Shown here: positions 1 through 4,883 of the stretch, piece after piece
Position numbering within the stretch: the first letter of the stretch is position 1
Layout: every line of letters starts with the position of its first letter
Assembly (NCBI GenBank): GCA_041685145.1
Contig: JAWLGJ010000068.1
Coordinates: 1 to 11,274 of the forward strand
Length of the DNA stretch: 11,274 nt
Direction of reading: 5' to 3'
Origin: JAWLGJ01 sp041685145
Lineage (GTDB): Bacteria; Pseudomonadota; Alphaproteobacteria; Rhodospirillales; Magnetospirillaceae
Position numbers and translations under genes: made by a program
The notes under the pieces: generated by a model
Told to the model about the DNA's origin: nothing
Database searches by the model: none
The model's input: the letters and a program-made list of their open reading frames with translations, nothing else

Positions 1-1075
1 CGTGCAGCACCTCCTGGGTGGACTCCAGCGTGATGTCGCGCCCGACGAGCTGGGCGTGCGCCACCACGCGGTTGAAGGCGCCCTCCAACTCGCGGACGTT
101 GGAGGTGATCTTGTGGGCCAGGAACTCCACCACCCGCCGCGGCACCGCCACCCCCGCCTTCTCGGCCTTGTGCTGGAGGATGCCGAGGCGCAGCTCGTAG
201 GTGGTGGCGTGGATGTCGGCGACCAGCCCGCAGCTCATGCGTGACTTCAGCCGTTCCTCCATGCCCTCCAGGTCCGAGGGCGACTTGTCGGCCGACAGCA
301 CGATCTGGCGGCCCTGGTCGGCCAGGGCGTTGAAGGTGTGGAAGAATTCCTCCTGCGTCGAATCCTTGCCGCCGATGAACTGGATGTCGTCGACCATCAG
401 CACGTCGACGGAGCGGAACTGCTCCTTGAAGGCCATCGTGTCCTGATGGCGCAGCGCGCGGACGAAGCGGTACATGAACTTCTCGGCCGAGAGATAGACC
501 ACCGTGCGCTCGGGCGCGCGCTCGCGGATGTGCCAGGCGATGGCGTGCATCAGGTGGGTCTTGCCGAGGCCGACGCCGCCGTACAGGAACAGCGGATTGA
601 ACGACACCTGGTCGGCTTCGGCGACGCGCCGGGCGGCGGCGTTGGCGAATTCGTTGGGCTTGCCGACGACGAAATTCTCGAAGGTGAAGCGCGGGTCCAG
701 CGAGGCGCTGAGGTCGTCGCCGATGGCCGGGGCCTCGGCCGGCGCGGCCGTCGGCGCCGCCGGTGCCGCCCGCCCGGCGCCGTTGCGCTGGCGCCCGGTG
801 GCGGGGGCGGCGGCGCGGGCCACGGCGATCTCGACGTCGCGGATGGCGCCATCCTCGCGCCGCCACAATTCGCGCAGGCGCTGGCCGTAATGGGTGTCGA
901 CCCAGTCGCGCAGGAAGCGGGTGGGAACCGTCAGCCGCACCACCTCGCCGTCGACGGCACCCAGGACCAGCGGCCCGACCCAACTGCGGAAGGCGGTGTC
1001 GCCGATCTCCTGGCGCAGCGCCTCGCGGACGCGCTGCCAGCAGCCCTCGGTGTCGGTGACGGTCCCTGCCTTCAT
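1..1075 (-). CDS. dnaA: Chromosomal replication initiator protein DnaA (3' end outside window)
   Basis: DnaA is the AAA+ ATPase that binds DnaA boxes at oriC, melts the origin and loads the helicase. The 358 visible codons begin at ATG 1075-1073, preceded by a good Shine-Dalgarno sequence (AGGGGAA, about 6 nt upstream). Residues 1 to about 90 form the N-terminal interaction domain. An Ala/Pro-rich linker (about 90-125) follows, and then the AAA+ core. Visible motifs are Walker A GGVGLGKT at residues 166-173 and Walker B VDDIQF at 228-233, followed by the sensor region (LSADKSPSDL). The frame is still open at base 1, so the C-terminal helix-turn-helix DNA-binding domain (domain IV) is missing from the window; nothing suggests the gene is broken. 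It lies downstream of rpsT on the same strand but behind rpsT's terminator, so it probably has its own promoter. Confidence 0.97.
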   Translation of the reverse strand, partial: MKAGTVTDTEGCWQRVREALRQEIGDTAFRSWVGPLVLGAVDGEVVRLTVPTRFLRDWVDTHYGQRLRELWRREDGAIRDVEIAVARAAAPATGRQRNGAGRAAPAAPTAAPAEAPAIGDDLSASLDPRFTFENFVVGKPNEFANAAARRVAEADQVSFNPLFLYGGVGLGKTHLMHAIAWHIRERAPERTVVYLSAEKFMYRFVRALRHQDTMAFKEQFRSVDVLMVDDIQFIGGKDSTQEEFFHTFNALADQGRQIVLSADKSPSDLEGMEERLKSRMSCGLVADIHATTYELRLGILQHKAEKAGVAVPRRVVEFLAHKITSNVRELEGAFNRVVAHAQLVGRDITLESTQEVLH

Positions 1076-1134
1076 CCGCTTCCCCTAGAACCACCCGCGG
1101 CCGGTCGTTCCGCCCTTGCCACCCGAACAATGCC

Positions 1135-1156
1135 CGGCACGCGGAGTAACGTGCCG
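1135..1156 (-). promoter_or_regulatory. Small hairpin in presumed dnaA 5' leader
   Basis: A perfect 7-bp inverted repeat, CGGCACG / CGTGCCG, with an 8-nt loop lies 60 bp upstream of the dnaA start. In RNA it would form a small GC-rich hairpin with no following U-run, so it is not a terminator. A role in the dnaA leader is an inference, and a stem this short can arise by chance in GC-rich DNA. Confidence 0.25.
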
Positions 1157-1256
1157 CTCCTGGCGCACCGCCTACAATAGAAAGGCAATAAGCAGCAGTT
1201 CTGCCGCCGCGTTTTCTCGCACCGATATTTCAGGATCGCAACAAACGCCGCACGCG

Positions 1257-1389
1257 GATTCGGCAGGCTCTGCGACTTGCTGAAATACCCTTAAGGTGGA
1301 GAATCCTCTCCTTCTGAAGAAGGGCACGAATCTACTCGCAGAGCCCAGCGAAGGCAACGTGATCGAAAAGGGAACGGCGAAAAAGAGTC
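1257..1389. promoter_or_regulatory. Cluster of four GAnTC (CcrM-type) methylation sites upstream of dnaA
   Basis: GATTC (1257-1261), GAATC (1301-1305), GAATC (1328-1332) and GAGTC (1385-1389) fall within 133 bp. GAnTC is the target of the cell-cycle adenine methyltransferase CcrM in many alphaproteobacteria. In Caulobacter, methylation of such sites at the dnaA promoter influences dnaA transcription. The sites are directly visible; that they regulate dnaA here is inference. At this base composition about one site per 300-400 bp would be expected. Confidence 0.4.
1310..1323. repeat. 14-bp inverted repeat (possible operator)
   Basis: CCTTCT-GA-AGAAGG is a perfect 6-bp inverted repeat with a 2-bp centre, lying between the dnaA leader and the rpsT terminator. 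Its geometry suits a dimeric DNA-binding protein, but no regulator can be named. It sits between two GAnTC sites (1301 and 1328). Confidence 0.3.
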
Positions 1390-1410
1390 AGGCCGGCGCG
1401 CGGGCGCGCG

Positions 1411-1439
1411 AAAAGGCCGCGCCCCGAGGGGGTGCGGCC
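1411..1439 (-). terminator. Intrinsic terminator of rpsT
   Basis: On the minus strand this is an 11-position GC-rich stem (1429-1439 with 1415-1425, one imperfect pair) around a 3-nt loop (1426-1428), followed immediately by TTTT (1414-1411). It begins 29 bp after the rpsT stop codon and would separate rpsT transcription from dnaA. The U-run is short, so some read-through is possible. Confidence 0.75.
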
Positions 1440-1468
1440 CTGGCCGGTGCCGGCGCGGCGCGCGAAGG

Positions 1469-1732
1469 CTACTGCAGCGCCTTGACGCGATGGGCGAGGC
1501 GGGAAATCTTGCGCGCCGCCATGTTCTTGTGCAGGACGCCCTTGGTGACGCCGCGGTGAATCTCCGGCTGGGCGGCCTTCAGCGCCTCCTGCGCGGCGCC
1601 GCCGTCGCCCGAGGCGATGGCCATCTCGACCTTCTTCAGGAAGGTGCGGATGCGGCTGCGGCGGGCGCGGTTGCGGGCGGTGCGCGTCTCGGTCTGGCGG
1701 ATGCGCTTCTTTGCGGATGCGTGGTGAGCCAT
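1469..1732 (-). CDS. rpsT: 30S ribosomal protein S20
   Basis: S20 is a primary 16S rRNA-binding protein of the small ribosomal subunit. The 87-residue product has the usual family length and composition: very basic, with the typical N-terminus MAHHASAKKRIRQTE, an Arg-rich first helix (about residues 8-38) and a Lys/Arg-rich C-terminal segment (GVTKGVLHKNMAARKISRL, 61-79). The start is the only ATG giving the standard length. The upstream sequence has no strong Shine-Dalgarno match, which is not unusual for this gene because S20 is autoregulated in other bacteria. It is transcribed alone, from a promoter near 1796-1825, and ends at the hairpin 1411-1439. A longer minus-strand frame runs through it from about 1930 and 1994, but the extra part crosses the promoter and the 51-bp repeats and is not coding. 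Confidence 0.97.
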   Translation of the reverse strand: MAHHASAKKRIRQTETRTARNRARRSRIRTFLKKVEMAIASGDGGAAQEALKAAQPEIHRGVTKGVLHKNMAARKISRLAHRVKALQ

Positions 1733-1795
1733 GCGGCGAAGTCCGAACGTTCCGTTGAAATTCTGGCGATAGCGAAGGTCGCTCGCGAAGGCGGC

Positions 1796-1825
1796 TATAT
1801 ACGTCGGACCGGCGGGTCGGGTCAA
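1796..1825 (-). promoter_or_regulatory. Probable sigma70-type promoter of rpsT
   Basis: On the minus strand TTGACC (1825-1820, 5 of 6 matches to the -35 consensus) and TATATA (1801-1796, near-consensus -10) are separated by 18 bp. Transcription would start around 1788-1790, giving a leader of about 57 nt before rpsT. The strength of both boxes fits a ribosomal-protein gene. Confidence 0.7.
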
Positions 1826-1876
1826 CCGCCTTTCTGCGCCCAAGGCGCGACGCGCGAGCACCCGCCCACCCCCCAG

Positions 1877-1927
1877 CCGCCGTCGAGGCGGCGGCCAAGC
1901 GAGCGGAGCGCGCGCCCGGCGAGGGCA
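1877..1927. repeat. 51-bp direct repeat, copy 1
   Basis: This is identical over 51 bp to 1940-1990, with a period of 63 bp and a 12-bp spacer. Each copy opens with a small hairpin, CCGCC-gtcga-GGCGG, and continues into a purine- and G-rich tail. It lies in the non-coding gap between the enoyl-CoA hydratase stop and the rpsT promoter. Both copies sit in open frames on the minus strand, but those have no start signal of their own and resemble nothing I know. Confidence 0.9.
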
Positions 1928-1939
1928 CAAGAAGACCCA

Positions 1940-1990
1940 CCGCCGTCGAGGCGGCGGCCAAGCGAGCGGAGCGCGCGCCCGGCGAGGGCA
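1940..1990. repeat. 51-bp direct repeat, copy 2
   Basis: Second, perfectly matching copy of 1877-1927; the small hairpin occupies 1940-1954. It ends 29 bp beyond the enoyl-CoA hydratase stop codon. The hairpins lack a following U-run on the minus strand, so this is not a standard intrinsic terminator. It could be a dispersed intergenic repeat duplicated in tandem; this is inference. Confidence 0.9.
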
Positions 1991-2019
1991 ACAAAACGGG
2001 GGACTATAGGAAAGCCACC

Positions 2020-2793
2020 CTAACGGTCGCGAAACACCGGCTGGCGGGTCTCGACGAAGGCGGCCATGCCCTCGCGGCGGTCGTCGGTGGCGAAGGTGGC
2101 GTGGGCGAGGCGGCGCTCGAAGCGTACCCCCTGGCGCAAGCTGGTCTCATGGGCGGCGTCGACCGCCTCGGTGGCCATGATTGCCACCGGCCGCGACATC
2201 TCGCCGATGCGCGCCGCCACCTTCACCGCCTCCTCGACCACCTCGGCGGCGGGCACGACACGGCTGACCAGGCCGGCGCGTTCGGCGGCCGCGGCGTCGA
2301 TGATGCGCGCCGCCAGCAGCATCTCCATCGCCTTGGCCTTGCCGACGGCGCGGGCGAGGCGCTGGCTGCCGCCGCTGCCGGGGATGGTGCCGAGGGTGAT
2401 CTCGGGGTGACCGAAGCGCGCCGTATCGGCCGCCAGCACGATGTCGCACATCATCGCCAGTTCGCAGCCGCCGCCCAGGGCATAGCCGGCGACGGCGGCG
2501 ATCACCGGCTTGCGGCAGCGCGCGACGCTGTCCCAGGGCGAGACGAAATCCTCGCGCAGCGCCTCGGCCGTGGACTTGTCCGCCATCTCGGAGACGTCGG
2601 CACCGGCGGCGAAGGCCTTTTCCGACCCCGTGAGCACGATGGCGTCGACATCGGAGTCGGCCTCCAGCCGCGCCAGCGCCCGCGCCAGTTCGCGGTTGAG
2701 CTGCCCGGACAGGGCGTTGAGGGCCTTGGGCCGGTCCAGGGTGACCAGGCCGACATGGCCGCGCGTTTCGACGATGACGACCTCGTAGGGCAT
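2020..2793 (-). CDS. Enoyl-CoA hydratase (crotonase family)
   Basis: The 257-residue product matches the usual length of the family, which hydrates trans-2-enoyl-CoA to 3-hydroxyacyl-CoA in beta-oxidation. Visible features are the substrate-binding NALSG region (26-30), the first oxyanion-hole segment FAAGADVSEM (61-70) and the second glycine-rich segment GYALGGGCELA (103-113). Both catalytic glutamates are present, E111 (GGCE) and E131 (HPEITLG). That supports a true hydratase, though the substrate chain length cannot be read. The start at ATG 2793-2791 is chosen because GGGGGAG lies 5-11 nt upstream and homologues begin MPYE. An alternative GTG at 2826 overlaps the previous stop codon by 4 bp and would add 11 unconserved residues. 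It is last in a likely mutM / secreted-protein / hydratase operon; no functional link to DNA repair is evident. Confidence 0.93.
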   Translation of the reverse strand: MPYEVVIVETRGHVGLVTLDRPKALNALSGQLNRELARALARLEADSDVDAIVLTGSEKAFAAGADVSEMADKSTAEALREDFVSPWDSVARCRKPVIAAVAGYALGGGCELAMMCDIVLAADTARFGHPEITLGTIPGSGGSQRLARAVGKAKAMEMLLAARIIDAAAAERAGLVSRVVPAAEVVEEAVKVAARIGEMSRPVAIMATEAVDAAHETSLRQGVRFERRLAHATFATDDRREGMAAFVETRQPVFRDR

Positions 2794-2822
2794 GACGCTC
2801 CCCCGTTCGGCGGCCTGCCCGC

Positions 2823-3191
2823 TCACTCGGTGCCGGCCGGGGTGACGACGAAGTGGACGACGAGTTGCTCGCCCTCCTCGGAAAACTCCAGGCGCAGCAG
2901 CTCGCCCTCGCGGCGGAAGCCGGCCGTGCCGGTGCGCTCCCAGCCCAGTTGCGGCAGGGTGTCGCCGTAGAAGGCCAGCACGGCGGCGCGGTCGACGCGG
3001 CCCTCGGCATAACCCTCGACGATGCGCCCGCCGGGGGTGTCGAACACCAGCCCGCCGGGCGCCTGCGCCAGCCCCGGCGCCAGCGGCAGATCCTGGTATT
3101 CATCCAGGAAACCGGCCTCGGCCGCCGCCGCCGGCCCCGCCGCCAGCATCGCCGCCACCATCGCCGCCCCCAGCAGGAAACGCTTCCTCAT
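2823..3191 (-). CDS. Small secreted or periplasmic protein of unknown function
   Basis: I do not recognise this 122-residue protein. It begins MRKRF, followed by a hydrophobic Ala/Leu stretch (5-20) and AAAAEA (21-26), a clear Sec signal peptide with cleavage likely near residue 24-26. The mature part is about 97 residues, without cysteine or a predicted membrane segment. It holds GGLVFDTPGGRIVEGYAEG (46-64), then a helix-like VLAFYGDTLPQLGW (71-84), then a strand-rich, acidic end. The layout 'act on a C3-type degradation product with a short AFY...LGW helix' is not a motif I can assign, so no function is given. The start ATG at 3191 overlaps the mutM stop codon as ATGA, indicating translational coupling; an upstream in-frame Met at 3209 lies inside mutM and would place six extra residues before the signal peptide. 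Confidence 0.8.
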   Translation of the reverse strand: MRKRFLLGAAMVAAMLAAGPAAAAEAGFLDEYQDLPLAPGLAQAPGGLVFDTPGGRIVEGYAEGRVDRAAVLAFYGDTLPQLGWERTGTAGFRREGELLRLEFSEEGEQLVVHFVVTPAGTE

Positions 3192-4027
3192 CGCTGCCGC
3201 TCCGCGCAATAGAAGCTGGAGCGCCCCGCCTGCACCACCCGGCGCACGCCGCCGGTGGCGGCGGCGTCGCAGCGGCAGTCGGGGCAGGGGGCCCCGGCGC
3301 GGCCGTAGACGGCGAAGGCCTTGCTGAAATAGCCCAGCTCGCCGTCGGGGCGGGCGAAGTCGCGCAGGCTGGAGCCGCCGGCGGCGATGGCCTCGACCAG
3401 CACCGCCTTGATGGCCGCCACCAGCCGCGCCGCCTCGGCCGGCGTCACCCGCCCCGCCGGGCGCAGCGGCGAAATGCCGGCGCGGTACAGCGCCTCGTTG
3501 ACATAGATGTTGCCCAGCCCGGCCACCACCCGCTGGTCCAGCAGCGGCGCCTTGACGGGCGCCCGCCGCCCCGCCAGCGCCGCCAGCAGGTGGCGGGCGT
3601 CGAAGGCGTCGTCCAGCGGTTCCGGGCCCATGCCGGCCAGCAGCGGGTGGTGCCGGGGCTCGCCCTCGGCGAACACCATCAGCCCGAAGCGGCGCGGGTC
3701 GCGATAGCTGACGCGCACGCCGTCCTCGGTTTCCAGCACGACATGGTCGTGCCGGTCGGGGGGCGCGCCGTCGGCGGCGCCGACCACCATGCGCCCGGAC
3801 ATGCCCAGATGCGCGATCAGCACCGGCGCCGCCTCGACCGTCATCAGCAGGTACTTTCCGCGCCGGTCCAGGCCGAGCACCCGCCGCCCGGCCAGGCGCG
3901 CGCCGAGATCGGGCGGCAGCGGCCGGCGCAGGGGCAGCCCGCTCGCGGCCACCCGCGCCAGGCGTCGTCCCTTGAGGGCCGCGACCAGGCCGCGGCGCGT
4001 GGTTTCGACCTCGGGCAACTCCGGCAT
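3188..4027 (-). CDS. mutM: Formamidopyrimidine-DNA glycosylase (Fpg/MutM)
   Basis: MutM excises 8-oxoguanine and formamidopyrimidines and cleaves the abasic site by beta,delta-elimination. The start is fixed by chemistry: MPELPEVE places the catalytic Pro at residue 2 and Glu at 3, so the open frame extending upstream to 4108 is not used. Other key parts are K58 (RRGKYL), the void-filling HLGMSGRM segment (73-80), DPRRFG (110-115), and the helix-two-turn-helix QRVVAGLGNIYVNEAL (165-180). Length (279) is normal. The C-terminal zinc finger is unusual. The first pair CPDC (248-251) is followed by an extra Cys253 and about six extra residues before VRRVVQAGRSSFYC (261-274), and the last Cys of the usual CxxC is replaced by Arg (CAER). 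The DNA-contacting R269 remains. It heads the minus-strand operon, divergent from ubiE. Confidence 0.95.
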   Translation of the reverse strand: MPELPEVETTRRGLVAALKGRRLARVAASGLPLRRPLPPDLGARLAGRRVLGLDRRGKYLLMTVEAAPVLIAHLGMSGRMVVGAADGAPPDRHDHVVLETEDGVRVSYRDPRRFGLMVFAEGEPRHHPLLAGMGPEPLDDAFDARHLLAALAGRRAPVKAPLLDQRVVAGLGNIYVNEALYRAGISPLRPAGRVTPAEAARLVAAIKAVLVEAIAAGGSSLRDFARPDGELGYFSKAFAVYGRAGAPCPDCRCDAAATGGVRRVVQAGRSSFYCAERQR

Positions 4028-4055
4028 GGCGGCAGAGTGCGCGATCTTGCGCGGG

Positions 4056-4087
4056 GAGTCGAGGCCCAGGTGGCGCGGCCCCGACTC
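4056..4087. promoter_or_regulatory. Imperfect 11-bp inverted repeat in the mutM/ubiE divergent region
   Basis: Arms GAGTCGAGGCC (4056-4066) and GGCCCCGACTC (4077-4087) pair at 10 of 11 positions around a 10-bp centre. Each arm ends in a GAnTC site (GAGTC, GACTC). Because the two genes point away from each other, a terminator makes no sense here, and there is no T-run on either side. An operator or methylation-sensitive site serving one or both promoters is plausible. I could not assign convincing -35/-10 elements. Confidence 0.45.
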
Positions 4088-4133
4088 TTGGGCTATCTTC
4101 CCGGCCATGACGACCGACAGGAAGGGCGCCGGC

Positions 4134-4868
4134 GTGTCAACGACCCATTTCGGCTTCCAGGAGGTGCGCGAGGACCAGAAGGCGGCCCTGGTGCGCGAGG
4201 TGTTCGACGGCGTGGCGCGGCGCTACGACCTCATGAACGATCTCATGAGCCTGGGGGTGCACCGCCTGTGGAAGGCGGCCTTCATCGACTGGCTGCGCCC
4301 GCGGCCGGGCATGGCGCTGCTGGACGTCGGCGGCGGCACCGGCGACATCGCCTTTCGCTTCCGCGACAAGGGCGGCGGGCCGGTGGTGGTCTGCGACATC
4401 AACCGCGAGATGCTGTCTGTGGGGCGCGACCGGGCCCTGGACCGCGGCTTCGTGGACGGAATCGACTGGGTGTGCGGCGACGCCGAGCGCCTGCCGGTGG
4501 CGGACGCCAGCGTCGACGCCTACACCATCGCCTTCTGCCTGCGCAACGTCACCCATATCGATGCCGCGCTGGCCGAGGCGCGCCGGGTGCTCAGGCCCGG
4601 CGGGCGCTTCATGTGCCTGGAATTCAGCCATGTCGTGCTGCCGCTGCTGCAGCCGATCTACGACCAATACTCCTTCAAGGTGCTGCCCGTCCTGGGCGAG
4701 ATGGTGGCGCAGAACCGCGAGGCCTATCAGTACCTGGTGGAAAGCATCCGACGCTTCCCCGACCAGGCGGATCTGGCGGCGCGCGTCGAGGCGGTGGGGC
4801 TGGAACGGGTGAGCGTGCGCAACCTGTCCGGCGGCATCGCCGCCATCCATTCCGCCTGGCGGCTGTAG
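4134..4868 (+). CDS. ubiE: Ubiquinone/menaquinone C-methyltransferase UbiE
   Basis: UbiE is the SAM-dependent C-methyltransferase of ubiquinone biosynthesis, and of menaquinone where that is made. From the GTG start the product is 244 residues, the normal size. The N-terminus THFGFQEV and RYDLMNDLMSLGVHRLWK (30-47) are family signatures. The SAM-binding motif I is LLDVGGGTGDIAF (62-74), with acidic D88 at the end of the next strand. AFCLRNVTHID (133-143) and RPGGRFMCLEFS (154-165) follow, and the C-terminal block runs from SFKVLP through ESIRRFP (203-209) to GIAAIHSAW. I chose GTG 4134 because AGGAAGG lies 8 nt upstream. An in-frame ATG at 4107 would add nine residues but has no ribosome binding site. 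The ubiB start follows 15 bp after the stop, so the two are surely co-transcribed. Confidence 0.95.
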   Translation: MSTTHFGFQEVREDQKAALVREVFDGVARRYDLMNDLMSLGVHRLWKAAFIDWLRPRPGMALLDVGGGTGDIAFRFRDKGGGPVVVCDINREMLSVGRDRALDRGFVDGIDWVCGDAERLPVADASVDAYTIAFCLRNVTHIDAALAEARRVLRPGGRFMCLEFSHVVLPLLQPIYDQYSFKVLPVLGEMVAQNREAYQYLVESIRRFPDQADLAARVEAVGLERVSVRNLSGGIAAIHSAWRL

Positions 4869-4883
4869 CCGGGGGCCGGGACG

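Larger units (their letters stand above)
1076..1468. other. dnaA-rpsT intergenic region, no gene seen
   Basis: These 393 bp are visibly less GC-rich than the flanks. I see no convincing coding frame; the short minus-strand frame at 1172-1357 has no family resemblance and no ribosome binding site. The stretch must hold the dnaA promoter and leader. It contains four GAnTC sites (1257, 1301, 1328, 1385), a 14-bp inverted repeat at 1310-1323, a small hairpin at 1135-1156 in the presumed dnaA leader, and the rpsT terminator at 1411-1439. I looked for DnaA boxes of the TTATnCACA type on both strands and found none, so I do not call an origin here. I could not choose a convincing -35/-10 pair for dnaA. 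Confidence 0.6.

Noticed and set aside
1380..1410. A second terminator after rpsT (CGCGCG-GG-CGCGCG at 1397-1410 with a T-run at 1384-1380)
   Set aside because: The T-run lies about 12 nt beyond the stem, too far for the usual mechanism; alternating CG runs are common by chance here.
1877..1990. CRISPR-like array
   Set aside because: Only two copies, with a 12-bp spacer that is too short and a 51-bp unit that is too long; no cas genes.
1332..1994. A long minus-strand frame, and another at 1469-1930, suggesting a longer protein around rpsT
   Set aside because: The first is a different frame from rpsT. The second only extends S20 at its N-terminus through the rpsT promoter and the 51-bp repeats; S20 is complete at 87 residues.
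1876..2010. Intrinsic terminator for the enoyl-CoA hydratase gene formed by the repeat hairpins
   Set aside because: The stems are only 5 bp and no U-run follows on the minus strand.
4028..4108. An upstream start for MutM at 4108
   Set aside because: Fpg chemistry needs Pro directly after the initiator Met, which only the ATG at 4027 provides.
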